A stretch of 64,000 nt of DNA from an uncultured Christensenella sp. (GTDB lineage: Bacteria > Bacillota > Clostridia > Christensenellales > Borkfalkiaceae): NCBI GenBank assembly GCA_910586035.1, contig CAJUHT010000003.1:81105-145104 (forward strand), written 5' to 3'. The position numbers and the translations under genes were made by a program. Of this stretch, positions 1-7,404 are shown piece by piece. The notes under the pieces are model-generated. The model worked only from the letters and a program-made list of their open reading frames with translations, had not been told where the DNA came from and did not search any database. How positions within the stretch are numbered: position 1 is the stretch's first letter; the number at the start of each line of letters is the position of its first letter.

Positions 1-450
1 GTTAAAGAAGCAAACGGGCTTTTAGTTTATATGCGAAAATGCAATACTACCAATTCTTATTATTACGCGCAGGACGGGGACTTTAAAACTTATGTTACAA
101 AAATAAACCGATATAACGAAAAAATCAAACAAAAAGACCCTTCGTATATTCCTCCTCCGCCGATAAAAAGCACAAAAAGCGGCTGTTACGTCGCAACGTG
201 CGTTTACGGCTCTTACGATTGCGCCGAAGTTTGGACGCTTCGCCGCTACCGCGACGATACGCTTGCCGCAACACGACGCGGACGGGCGTTTATAAGATTT
301 TATTATGCATTAAGTCCCACCGTCGTAAAACTGTTCGGAAAACAAAAATGGTTTCATAAATTATTCAAAAAGAAATTAGATAAAAAAGTAGAACGGTTGC
401 AGAAGCAAGGCGTGGCAAGCACGCCTTATAAAGACAAAGATTGGAAGTAA
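1..450 (+). CDS. CFI-box-CTERM domain protein, 5'-partial
   Basis: The frame is open to the left edge, so the gene begins outside the window; the first internal ATG is at 31. The visible part has a basic, Tyr-rich stretch, then a PPPP linker, then a compact C-terminal module starting CYVATCVYGSYDC and continuing with a WTLRRYRD segment and an aromatic FIRFYYALSP segment. I recognise this module as the CFI-box-CTERM domain found at the end of many uncharacterised bacterial proteins. Its function is unknown. The module looks complete and ends with a Lys-rich tail. The gene converges on tadA, and the two share a hairpin terminator. Confidence 0.7.
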   Translation, partial: VKEANGLLVYMRKCNTTNSYYYAQDGDFKTYVTKINRYNEKIKQKDPSYIPPPPIKSTKSGCYVATCVYGSYDCAEVWTLRRYRDDTLAATRRGRAFIRFYYALSPTVVKLFGKQKWFHKLFKKKLDKKVERLQKQGVASTPYKDKDWK

Positions 451-512
451 AACCAAATATTTAACTTTGCTAATCCTATTAAAATTTTAAACTCCTTAAA
501 AGATAAAGAACG

Positions 513-550
513 GGCGCGGCGAAAAATTTTTCGCCGCGCCTTTGATTTTA
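513..550. terminator. Bidirectional terminator between the CFI-box gene and tadA
   Basis: A long perfect GC-rich stem (GGCGCGGCGAAAA paired with TTTTCGCCGCGCC) is followed by TTTGATTTTA on the plus strand and by TTCTTTATCTTTT on the minus strand. It therefore suits both convergent genes. Confidence 0.8.
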
Positions 551-554
551 CTTT

Positions 555-1013
555 TTACTTCTTTTCCCTTAACCGCATTTCCGAAAAGAAACGCGATAAA
601 ATTGCGCGGCACTCCGCCTCCATTACGCCCCCCTCGACTTCTACCGTATGGTTTAAAAGGTTGGCGTTGGCAAGCTCGCCCGTAAGCGAACGCCCCTTAT
701 CCTCGGGCGCACCGTAATAAATCTTTTTGATACGGGCGTTTAAAGCCGCGCCCATACACATAGGGCAGGGCTCCAAAGTTACGTACAAATCGCATTCGGG
801 TATGCGCCAGCTCTTCAATTTTTTGCACGCCTTTTCTATCGCTTCTATTTCGGCGTGCGCGGTGGCAATCTGCCTTTTGGTGCGGCGGTTGTGCCCGCGG
901 GCAATAACTTTGCCGTTTAAAACGACTACCGCGCCGATGGGCACCTCGCCCTCCGTCAACGCTTTTTCCGCGCATTTTAGCGCGCTTACCATAAATTTAT
1001 TTTTTTCTTCCAT
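555..1013 (-). CDS. tadA: tRNA-specific adenosine deaminase
   Basis: 152 aa, the usual length for TadA. It converts A34 to inosine in the tRNA-Arg(ACG) anticodon in the cytoplasm. The zinc-dependent deaminase signature is clear: HAE at residues 53-55 (His ligand and catalytic Glu) and PCPMC at 82-86 (two Cys ligands). The start overlaps the end of the upstream M14 peptidase gene by 17 bases, so translation is probably coupled. The gene is followed by a strong hairpin terminator. TadA is far more likely than a cytosine or guanine deaminase, given the N-terminal MxxALxxAxKAxxxGEVPIGAV pattern. Confidence 0.93.
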   Translation of the reverse strand: MEEKNKFMVSALKCAEKALTEGEVPIGAVVVLNGKVIARGHNRRTKRQIATAHAEIEAIEKACKKLKSWRIPECDLYVTLEPCPMCMGAALNARIKKIYYGAPEDKGRSLTGELANANLLNHTVEVEGGVMEAECRAILSRFFSEMRLREKK

Positions 1014-1731
1014 ACTTTTCCGTAAAATATTTCAATAGCCCAAAGCACTCCCTTATGCTTCCAAGCTTTTTTATGGGGTGTTGAAGCCTATCGTCGCCGC
1101 ACTCTACCGTATATGCGGGTATTCCGAGTTTTTGTATGCACCAATCTTTATATCCGCCCGCGCTACCCGTAATTTTTTTTGCGGCGTAACCCGTATAGTC
1201 GGAGATAATTTTCGCGCCGCGCTCGTCCCCCGCGCCGTTAAACTCCCAATATATTTCGCCCCCCTTTGTGTGAAAGGACAGCGTAACGTTTGGTTTTATC
1301 CTTTCGGTAAAGCGGACGAGAGCCGCGCTTTCGCACTCCGAGTGCGGGCAATCGCCAATGCAGTTTTCACTGCCGCGTCGGCGGGTGTTCAGCCTGCCGG
1401 TACCCCAGCAGGCGTTAAAATTACAGTTTAAGTCTACACCCCGCCCGTTGGCTTTCCACATAGGGTAGCCGTTTTCGCAAAGACAGACCCCGTCGGGATT
1501 TAGCAATGGAACTATCCAACCGCCGCCGCTTACGCCCTCCCTTATATGTCTGAGGGCAAGCAGAGCGGTTATATACTCCCTCGCGTGAACGGCGTACACG
1601 GCAATAAACTGTTTGCCGTAGTCGCTCCCCACGTGAAAGGCGTAAATATTTCTTCCCTGTGCCGTATAGCCTATAACGCACTTTTTAAGCGCGTAACGTT
1701 GGTAAAATTTGGTAACTTTCTCGTATATCAC
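997..1731 (-). CDS. M14 family zinc peptidase, likely cell-wall peptide hydrolase
   Basis: 244 aa with a short M14 carboxypeptidase fold. Zinc ligands are His49 and Glu52 (HARE) and His154 (SFHT); the general-base Glu is Glu210 (YTVECG). In classical carboxypeptidases an Arg in the NRNF motif binds the substrate C-terminal carboxylate. Here the motif is LNCNF, with Cys in the Arg position. That fits the gamma-D-glutamyl-diamino acid peptidase branch better than a true exo-carboxypeptidase. No signal peptide is visible, so a cytoplasmic role such as muropeptide recycling or a sporulation role is possible. The start is GTG at 1731 with no clear Shine-Dalgarno sequence. It overlaps tadA by 17 bases and lies 50 bases after rlmH. 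Confidence 0.8.
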   Translation of the reverse strand: MIYEKVTKFYQRYALKKCVIGYTAQGRNIYAFHVGSDYGKQFIAVYAVHAREYITALLALRHIREGVSGGGWIVPLLNPDGVCLCENGYPMWKANGRGVDLNCNFNACWGTGRLNTRRRGSENCIGDCPHSECESAALVRFTERIKPNVTLSFHTKGGEIYWEFNGAGDERGAKIISDYTGYAAKKITGSAGGYKDWCIQKLGIPAYTVECGDDRLQHPIKKLGSIRECFGLLKYFTEKYGRKK

Positions 1732-1781
1732 ACAATATTTTACTGTGCTCGCGCCAATTATTAGAAGTTTTAACGCACAAT

Positions 1782-2219
1782 TTATTTGTGGTATTCGCTT
1801 CCCGCATTAAGCATAAAGGAGCGGTAAACCTGCTCCAAGAGAATTACGCGCATCAGCTGGTGAGGAAAAGTCATTTGCGAAAAGGACAGTTTTAAGTCCG
1901 CCGCACTCTTAACGCAATCGGCAAGCCCGCAGGAAGAGCCTATTATAAAGGTTATTTCTTCCCCCCTGTCCGTAAGCGCTTTTAACCTTTCGGCAAGCGC
2001 GGGACTGGAAAGCTCCGTCCCCTCCACGCACAGCGCAATTTTATAGCCCTTTGCCGCGCGCAGTATACCTTCCGCCTCTTCGTTTAAATTTTTACCCTCG
2101 GCAATTTCCCTTATTTCGGTTTTGCAAAAGCGGGAAAGCCGCTTTACGTATTCGGCGCAGGCTTCGCGCAAGTAGCCCTCCTTGATTTTGCCGACGCAGA
2201 CTATATTAACCTTTAACAT
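1782..2219 (-). CDS. rlmH: 23S rRNA (pseudouridine1915-N3)-methyltransferase
   Basis: 145 aa SPOUT methyltransferase that methylates pseudouridine 1915 of 23S rRNA using SAM. The N-terminus MLKVNIVCVGKIKEGYL and the C-terminal MTFPHQL...EYHK signature are diagnostic. I chose the ATG at 2219 because homologues begin there; a longer frame upstream lies inside the preceding gene. The family usually has about 155-159 residues, so this copy is slightly short. The SAM-loop motif reads IGSSCGL instead of the common IGGADGL. The start codon shares one base with the stop of the CPBP gene (TAATG), indicating coupling. Confidence 0.92.
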   Translation of the reverse strand: MLKVNIVCVGKIKEGYLREACAEYVKRLSRFCKTEIREIAEGKNLNEEAEGILRAAKGYKIALCVEGTELSSPALAERLKALTDRGEEITFIIGSSCGLADCVKSAADLKLSFSQMTFPHQLMRVILLEQVYRSFMLNAGSEYHK

Positions 2220-3145
2220 TACAAAAACAGCCCCGCAATCCACATTACGCCCATAACGGCGATACCGAACGTAGCCCACAAAAAGAAGGTTTTTACTTTA
2301 CCCTTTTCGCAACTCTCCGCCTGCCGTCCGCTTAAAAGTAGCCATACAAGACCGCCGACCAAGCTGACCGCCGAAGTTATAAACAGCGCTATTTCCGCCG
2401 CGAGGGGTATGAGCATTTCGCCCGTGGCTTCGTCGAAAACGCCGCACGCCGTTAAAATTATTATTACGGCGTTGTTTAAAAAGTGTATGAGCACCACGGG
2501 ACCAATCGAACGTGAACGCACGGCGAGAAAGCCGAACATACAGCCCAATAAAAATTGATAAACCGTCTGCTCTACCGAGCCGTGATACAGCGAAAAGCAA
2601 AAGCCCGTAATGAGCGCGGCGCGCGTAGACCCCACTTCCGTTTCCGCGTTGCGCAGGATAATTCCTCGGAATAAAATTTCTTCCATAACCGCAGGCAACA
2701 CGGCTATAACAAACAGCGCGGGCGCAAGCTTCCAGCCCGAAAGGTCGGGTATGGGCGATTCCTGGGGGACGTAGCCCATAAGCTCGAAAAGTTTGATAAT
2801 ATAACCGTTTATCCAGCTGAGCGAAAAGAGAGCGCCGAAAATGAGCAACAACCCTATTGCGTAAAACTTGGGGTGCGTCTTTAAAGGGAACAGCCTGTTT
2901 ACGGGCTGTTTTGCGACAGTGAGCGCGAGCACCAAGACTACGGCGATTGCCAACGGAGAAGCGAGAAAACTTATATAATTTTTACCATCGCCTTCCAACT
3001 TAAACACCAATATTATGCCCGAAGCCAATACGGAAGTTAAAAGCATTGCAAGCACCGCCGCAGAATACGACAGTCCGCCAGCCCTCGCCCCCAAAGGAAG
3101 CGAGTATTTGTTTTGCCCGCCCCGCGGGTTTGTAGACGTTTCCAT
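2219..3145 (-). CDS. CPBP-family intramembrane glutamic endopeptidase
   Basis: 308 aa multi-pass membrane protein of the CPBP (CAAX protease/bacteriocin-processing, Abi) family. The catalytic motifs are present: EEILFR (Glu155, Glu156, Arg160), a His in FSLYHG (His188) and HFLNN (His221, Asn225). The substrate is unknown; family members process prenylated proteins, bacteriocins or sigma-factor regulators. A promoter-like TTTACA-18-TATAAT places its -10 element only 7 bases before the ATG, and there is no Shine-Dalgarno sequence. The mRNA may be leaderless, or the real start may lie further in. It is translationally coupled to rlmH downstream. Confidence 0.85.
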   Translation of the reverse strand: METSTNPRGGQNKYSLPLGARAGGLSYSAAVLAMLLTSVLASGIILVFKLEGDGKNYISFLASPLAIAVVLVLALTVAKQPVNRLFPLKTHPKFYAIGLLLIFGALFSLSWINGYIIKLFELMGYVPQESPIPDLSGWKLAPALFVIAVLPAVMEEILFRGIILRNAETEVGSTRAALITGFCFSLYHGSVEQTVYQFLLGCMFGFLAVRSRSIGPVVLIHFLNNAVIIILTACGVFDEATGEMLIPLAAEIALFITSAVSLVGGLVWLLLSGRQAESCEKGKVKTFFLWATFGIAVMGVMWIAGLFL

Positions 3146-3152
3146 ACGGATA

Positions 3153-3182
3153 ATTATACACTATTTAAGGTTGTAATGTAAA
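3153..3182 (-). promoter_or_regulatory. Sigma-A-like promoter for the CPBP-rlmH-M14-tadA unit
   Basis: On the minus strand TTTACA (3177-3182) is followed by an 18-base spacer and TATAAT (3153-3158). The predicted transcription start falls at about 3146, next to the ATG at 3145. Confidence 0.55.
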
Positions 3183-3227
3183 CGAAATTATTTTACTTTT
3201 GCGCGAAAATATACTAAAATTTATATT

Positions 3228-4067
3228 ATGAGAAAAATCGACACAAAAGAAATTGCGGACAAAGTATATTCGCTTGCGCTAAAAGCGGGAATAAGCCTTA
3301 CTCCCGACTGTAAAGCCGCCTTAAAAAGCGCCGCCGACGCCGAAACTTCGGGCGCGGCAAAATTTGCGCTGAACACGCTTATTTTAAACAGCCAAACCGC
3401 CGAAGCCGAGGGATTGCCCGTATGTCAGGACACGGGTATGGCGGTCGTTCTGCTGGAAATAGGGCAGGAAGTTTTTCTTACGGGCGAGCTGTTAGAGGAC
3501 GCGGTAAACGGCGCGGTGCGCCGCGCGTACGCCGACGGATATTTCCGCAAATCGGTATGCGACCCCATCACCCGCCAAAACACGGGCGACAATACCCCCG
3601 CGGTAATTCATACGCACATATGCGCCGGCGAACAGGTTAAAATTACTTTTTTGCCCAAGGGCTTCGGAAGCGAAAATATGAGCGCGACGTATATGCTTAA
3701 ACCCTCGCAGGGGGTTGAAGGAATTATTGACGCGATAGTGCAAACGGTTAAAAACGCGGGCTCCCGCCCCTGCCCGCCCGTATACGTAGGTGTGGGTATC
3801 GGCGGCACGTTCGATACCTGCGCTTTTCTTGCCAAAAAGGCGCTTACGCGCGAAGTGGGCGCGCACAGCCAAAGAGCGGAAATAGCCGAAATCGAAAAAA
3901 CGGCGCTTGAAAGAATAAACGCGCTGGGCATAGGCTGCCAAGGCTTTCACGGCGATACGACCGCTATCGGCGTGAGTTGCGAATGGGCGCCCACCCACAT
4001 AGCGGGCTTGCCCGTAGCGGTAAACATACAGTGCCACTGCGTGAGATACGGCAAAGCCGTAATTTAA
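3228..4067 (+). CDS. Class I fumarate hydratase, alpha subunit
   Basis: 279 aa, the N-terminal (alpha) subunit of the iron-sulfur fumarase/tartrate dehydratase family. It interconverts fumarate and malate together with the beta subunit encoded next. The PVCQDTG motif supplies one 4Fe-4S Cys ligand; GSENMSATYML and the GIGGTFDTC segment are typical. It is divergent from the CPBP gene with only 82 bases between the starts. No Shine-Dalgarno sequence precedes the ATG; a TATACT element lies 12 bases upstream without a clear -35. L(+)-tartrate dehydratase activity cannot be excluded, but fumarase is the usual assignment in Clostridia. Confidence 0.92.
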   Translation: MRKIDTKEIADKVYSLALKAGISLTPDCKAALKSAADAETSGAAKFALNTLILNSQTAEAEGLPVCQDTGMAVVLLEIGQEVFLTGELLEDAVNGAVRRAYADGYFRKSVCDPITRQNTGDNTPAVIHTHICAGEQVKITFLPKGFGSENMSATYMLKPSQGVEGIIDAIVQTVKNAGSRPCPPVYVGVGIGGTFDTCAFLAKKALTREVGAHSQRAEIAEIEKTALERINALGIGCQGFHGDTTAIGVSCEWAPTHIAGLPVAVNIQCHCVRYGKAVI

Positions 4068-4086
4068 TTTGCGCGAGGAAAAAGAT

Positions 4087-4605
4087 ATGTTGAAATTAAA
4101 TTTACCTTTGGATAAAGACTCCGTAAAAAAATTGCGCGCGGGCGACAGCGTGCTGATTTCGGGAACGATTTACACCGCGCGCGACTGCGCGCATAAACGC
4201 TTGACTGATATGCTCGCAAAAGGCGAGCCGCTCCCCTTCGATTTGAACGGCGCGTTTATATATTACGCGGGTCCCTGCCCCGCAAAACCCAACTTTGCAA
4301 GCGGCAGTTGCGGACCTACCACTTCGGCAAGAATGGACGCGTACGCCCCCACCCTGCTGGACGCGGGTCTTGGCGGAATGCTCGGCAAGGGGGAAATGAG
4401 CGAGGAAGTGCGGCAGGCGCTTATGCGCAATTGCGGCGTTTACTTTGCGGCGTTCGGCGGCGCGGGCGCGCTGTACGGCAAAGCCATTAAAGACAGTAAA
4501 CTTATAGCCTTTCCCGAACTGCTTTCCGAAGCCGTGCGCAAACTCGAAGTTACCGACTTTCCCGCAGTTGTGGCGATAGACTGCTACGGAAACAGCATCT
4601 ACTGA
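4087..4605 (+). CDS. Class I fumarate hydratase, beta subunit
   Basis: 172 aa from the ATG at 4087, which has a GAGGAAAA ribosome site at 4075-4082; a TTG at 4069 in frame is less likely. This is the C-terminal (beta) subunit that completes the heterodimeric 4Fe-4S fumarase. Typical segments are YYAGPCPAKP, the GSCGPTTSARMD active-site loop and GGAGALYGKAI. It follows the alpha gene by 19 bases in the same transcript, and a hairpin terminator follows the stop. Confidence 0.92.
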   Translation: MLKLNLPLDKDSVKKLRAGDSVLISGTIYTARDCAHKRLTDMLAKGEPLPFDLNGAFIYYAGPCPAKPNFASGSCGPTTSARMDAYAPTLLDAGLGGMLGKGEMSEEVRQALMRNCGVYFAAFGGAGALYGKAIKDSKLIAFPELLSEAVRKLEVTDFPAVVAIDCYGNSIY

Positions 4606-4615
4606 ATAAAAGCGA

Positions 4616-4650
4616 AAACTGCGCCGCGTTGCGGCGTAGTTATATTTTTA
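4616..4650 (+). terminator. Terminator of the fumarase operon
   Basis: Stem AACTGCGCCGC / GCGGCGTAGTT with a 3-base loop, then TATATTTTTATTTATT on the plus strand. Confidence 0.75.
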
Positions 4651-4651
4651 T

Positions 4652-5017
4652 TTATTCGTAATCGTCGAAATTCCTGCGCGGGTCGGGGCGCGGGTAGTCC
4701 GGTCTGCCGTGCGGAGGACAAGGCGGCGGACACGGGCGGGGACGGCAGTCGGGCGGTTGCGGAGGGCGGTCGTCCTTTGGCGGCTGACCCTGTCCCGTTT
4801 TTACGAGCACCACGTCCTCCCCTATTTTTACTATATCGGAAACGGGGATAAACACGTCCGCCTTGGAAAACCTGAACCCCTTGCAACCCGTTACGTAAAT
4901 TCCCTTTATGCGGCACTCGGGGAAGTAGAAAGCTAAGTCGCACACCCTGCCGAGATTTTTTCCGTCCGTTACGGACACTACGTCCATCTTTTTCAACTGA
5001 CTGAATAAAATTTCCAT
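4652..5017 (-). CDS. YlmC/YmxH-family sporulation protein (PRC barrel)
   Basis: 121 aa. Residues 1-75 form a PRC-barrel domain starting with the family pattern SQLKKMDVVSVTDGKNLGRV. Residues 76-121 form a low-complexity tail rich in Pro, Cys, Arg and Asp. YlmC/YmxH proteins are widespread in spore formers; their molecular role is not established. The Pro/Cys-rich tail is unusually long for the family. No Shine-Dalgarno sequence precedes the ATG, and the terminator hairpin of the upstream gene ends only about 13 bases before it, so how this gene is transcribed and translated is unclear. Confidence 0.82.
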   Translation of the reverse strand: MEILFSQLKKMDVVSVTDGKNLGRVCDLAFYFPECRIKGIYVTGCKGFRFSKADVFIPVSDIVKIGEDVVLVKTGQGQPPKDDRPPQPPDCRPRPCPPPCPPHGRPDYPRPDPRRNFDDYE

Positions 5018-5018
5018 A

Positions 5019-5057
5019 TAAAAATATATGCGACAGGCAACCGATTGTTGCCTGCCG
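5019..5057 (-). terminator. Hairpin terminator after the CvpA-like gene
   Basis: Minus-strand stem GCGGCAGGCAAC / GTTGCCTGTCGC with loop AATCG, followed by ATATATTTTTAT. It sits immediately before the ATG of the YlmC-like gene, so it could also act as a leader structure. Confidence 0.65.
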
Positions 5058-5077
5058 CAGCTAACTTTATACTTAAT

Positions 5078-5656
5078 TTAATTAAACGCCGTAGGGGGCA
5101 CAACCTTTTGTATGATATACTGCAAGGGGTTGTGGTCGAATACCCAATCGATTTTAAACGTGCTGCCTTCCATACCTGAGCGCACGCTTTCGAGGGTGCC
5201 GCCGCCTATAAGCTGAATTACGTGGAATACTATAAGCGCCACCATACAGCTTATGCCCACCATAAATATCACGCCGAAAAATTTGTTTATAACCTTAAAT
5301 ACAACGTTGTCTATTTCGACAATGCTCTTTATTATGCTTACGAGTATTATTCTTATAACCTGAATGATAATGAATAAGCCGACGGCAAGAATTATTTTTT
5401 CGATTCCTATTTTAATGAGGAAATCGACTATGCCGTTGTTGGCGTTTTGCATTGCGCCTATAAGCTTAGCCATTATATCCTGAACAAAACCCCAGCTTGA
5501 AACAATGCCCAAACAGAAATACGTTACGACAATGGAAATTATAATGCCGACGATTCCGCCGGTAAATATTTTTAACAGCTTTCCGAAGCCCAACAACAAG
5601 CCGATTAAAAGCGATACTCCTATAACGCCCACGGCAATCCAATCTATAAGTAGCAT
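5078..5656 (-). CDS. CvpA-like membrane protein
   Basis: 192 aa with about four hydrophobic segments (roughly residues 1-25, 30-55, 85-110 and 125-150), matching the CvpA (colicin V production) family architecture. Family members are implicated in envelope homeostasis and solute export, but the specific function here is unknown. A GGAGG site lies 5 bases before the ATG, and a good promoter (TTGAAA-16-TATAAT) lies upstream. It is transcribed alone and closed by a hairpin. Confidence 0.7.
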   Translation of the reverse strand: MLLIDWIAVGVIGVSLLIGLLLGFGKLLKIFTGGIVGIIISIVVTYFCLGIVSSWGFVQDIMAKLIGAMQNANNGIVDFLIKIGIEKIILAVGLFIIIQVIRIILVSIIKSIVEIDNVVFKVINKFFGVIFMVGISCMVALIVFHVIQLIGGGTLESVRSGMEGSTFKIDWVFDHNPLQYIIQKVVPPTAFN

Positions 5657-5677
5657 TTCGTCCTCCCGACTGTTATA

Positions 5678-5705
5678 ATTATAGCATAGAATTTTATGTT
5701 TTCAA
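5678..5705 (-). promoter_or_regulatory. Promoter of the CvpA-like gene
   Basis: Minus strand: TTGAAA (5700-5705), 16-base spacer, TATAAT (5678-5683), then a GGAGG ribosome site before the ATG at 5656. Confidence 0.65.
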
Positions 5706-5814
5706 ACATATGAATCAGCAAAATTTTACCGTTTTTATGCAAATTTTACAGATTTTATTTAAAATATGCCAAATTTGTCAGTTTTGGTAACCGAATGCGA
5801 CAAAATAAACTGTC

Positions 5815-5858
5815 AAAAAAACGGGCGCGCGGCGGTTAAAACAAACCGCCGCGCGCAA
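5815..5858 (-). terminator. Terminator after sigG
   Basis: Minus strand: GCGCGCGGCGGTT / AACCGCCGCGCGC stem with a TGTTTT loop, then CCGTTTTTTTGAC. It closes the spoIIGA-sigE-sigG unit. Confidence 0.85.
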
Positions 5859-5877
5859 ACATAATTATTTAAAACAA

Positions 5878-6648
5878 TCAGCAGATGTCCGCCTTTATGC
5901 GCTTTAACGCGCTCTTTTCAAGGCGGGAAACCTGCGCCTGCGATATGCCAACCTGTTCGGAAATTTCCGTCTGCGTCTTGCCCTCGAAATACCTTAAAAA
6001 CAGAATGTTGCGCTCCCTTTCGCCCAGCCGCGTAATGGCTTCGTACAGCGCGGCTTTTTCCGTCCACACCTCGTCGTTATTCTTCACGTCGCTAATCTGG
6101 TCCATTAAAAGAAGCGTGTCGCCCTGCTTGTTGTATACGGGGTCGTAGAGAGAAACGGGGTCGGATATGGCGTCGAGAGCGTACGCAACTTCCGAAACAG
6201 CCACGTTCATAGCCTCGGCAATTTTATCGTAAGTTACTTCGTCGCACTCCTCTTCCAGCTTTTCGCGCACCTTTAAAACTTTATACGCGGTGTCGCGTAT
6301 AGAGCGCGAAACCCTCAATGAATTTCCGTCCCTTAAATACCTTTTAATTTCGCCCAAAATCATAGGTACGGCGTAAGTTGAGAACCTGACCCCGACGGAA
6401 ATATCGAAGTTGTCAATCGCCTTTATAAGCCCAACGCAACCAACCTGAAACACGTCGTCAGCGTTCGCCTTTTTAGACCAGAAACGCTTTACCAGCGAGA
6501 GCACAAGGCGCATATTGCCCACAATAAATTTTTCCCTCGCGTCGTTGTCGCCCGCCTTTATTTTTAACATTAACTCTTCCTGCTCTTTGTTGGAAAGCTT
6601 GGGAAGTCCGGACGTTTCAACCCCGCAAATAACGACTTTATCGTACAT
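5878..6648 (-). CDS. sigG: Sporulation sigma factor sigma-G
   Basis: 256 aa RNA polymerase sigma factor that drives late forespore gene expression. The N-terminus carries ICGVETSGLPKL, the sigma-G anti-sigma-binding signature (B. subtilis has ICGVDTSKLPVL). Region 2 (NMRLVLSLVKRFW...DDVFQVGCVGLIKAIDNFD) is followed by regions 3 and 4, ending in the helix-turn-helix TQTEISEQVGISQAQVSRLEK. A strong AGGAGG site precedes the ATG. It lies 59 bases after sigE as in B. subtilis, so it may be reached by read-through and by its own forespore promoter, which I could not define. Confidence 0.95.
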   Translation of the reverse strand: MYDKVVICGVETSGLPKLSNKEQEELMLKIKAGDNDAREKFIVGNMRLVLSLVKRFWSKKANADDVFQVGCVGLIKAIDNFDISVGVRFSTYAVPMILGEIKRYLRDGNSLRVSRSIRDTAYKVLKVREKLEEECDEVTYDKIAEAMNVAVSEVAYALDAISDPVSLYDPVYNKQGDTLLLMDQISDVKNNDEVWTEKAALYEAITRLGERERNILFLRYFEGKTQTEISEQVGISQAQVSRLEKSALKRIKADIC

Positions 6649-6707
6649 ATAATTTACCTCCTATATGTACAAAAAAAGCCGTTAGCCGAAGGATATTACG
6701 GGGGCAA

Positions 6708-7403
6708 TCAAATTTGCCGCGATATGTCTTTTTTAAGTTTTGCTATTATCTTTTTTTCAAGGCGGGAGATATAACTCTGGGAAATACCAAGCTTATCTGC
6801 AACGTCCTTTTGCGTCATTTCGTCGCCGCCGTCCAGCCCGAAGCGCATCCGCATTATCTTCTGTTCGCGCAAAGAAAGCCTTTCAAGCGATTTTTTCAAC
6901 AGCTCCCTTTCCACGCCGCCCTCCACGTCGGAATACACCGCGTCGGCGTCCGTCCCCATAACGTCGGATAAAAGCAGTTCGTTGCCCTCCCAATCGGTAT
7001 TGAGCGGCTCGTCGAAGGAAACCTCCTGCTTGGAACGGCTGAGCCTGCGCAAATACATCAAAATTTCGTTTTCGATACAGCGCGAGGCGTAAGTAGCCAG
7101 CTTTATGTTTTTATCCGAACGGAATGAATCGATAGCCTTGATAAGCCCGATAGTACCCACGGAAACAAGGTCGTCGCCGTCCGCGCCCGTACCTTCGAAC
7201 TTTTTGGCTATGTACACTACAAGGCGCAGATTGTGCTCTACAAGCTCCGCCTTGGCGCGCTCGTCCCCGCTCTGCAACAGGCTGATTTTCAGCCTCTCCT
7301 CCTCCGAAGAGAGCGGCAGGGGCAACGCTTCGGTTCCGCATATGTAGTCGAGTGTGTTAAGCCCCAATATGGAGCGGAGCAGGCTTTTGATTTTTTCAAA
7401 CAT
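6708..7403 (-). CDS. sigE: Sporulation sigma factor sigma-E (pro-form)
   Basis: 231 aa mother-cell sigma factor. It begins with a hydrophobic/basic pro-region (about residues 1-25) and then CGTEALPLPLSSEEE, matching the cleavage neighbourhood of pro-sigma-E (GGSEALPPPLTRDEE in B. subtilis). Region 2 contains NLRLVVYIAKKFE and DDLVSVGTIGLIKAI; region 4 contains MTQKDVADKLGISQSYISRLEK. The GGAGGT ribosome site overlaps the end of spoIIGA, only one base separates that stop from the ATG, and the protease that activates it is encoded directly upstream. This arrangement is the conserved spoIIG operon. Confidence 0.96.
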   Translation of the reverse strand: MFEKIKSLLRSILGLNTLDYICGTEALPLPLSSEEERLKISLLQSGDERAKAELVEHNLRLVVYIAKKFEGTGADGDDLVSVGTIGLIKAIDSFRSDKNIKLATYASRCIENEILMYLRRLSRSKQEVSFDEPLNTDWEGNELLLSDVMGTDADAVYSDVEGGVERELLKKSLERLSLREQKIMRMRFGLDGGDEMTQKDVADKLGISQSYISRLEKKIIAKLKKDISRQI

Positions 7404-7404
7404 T

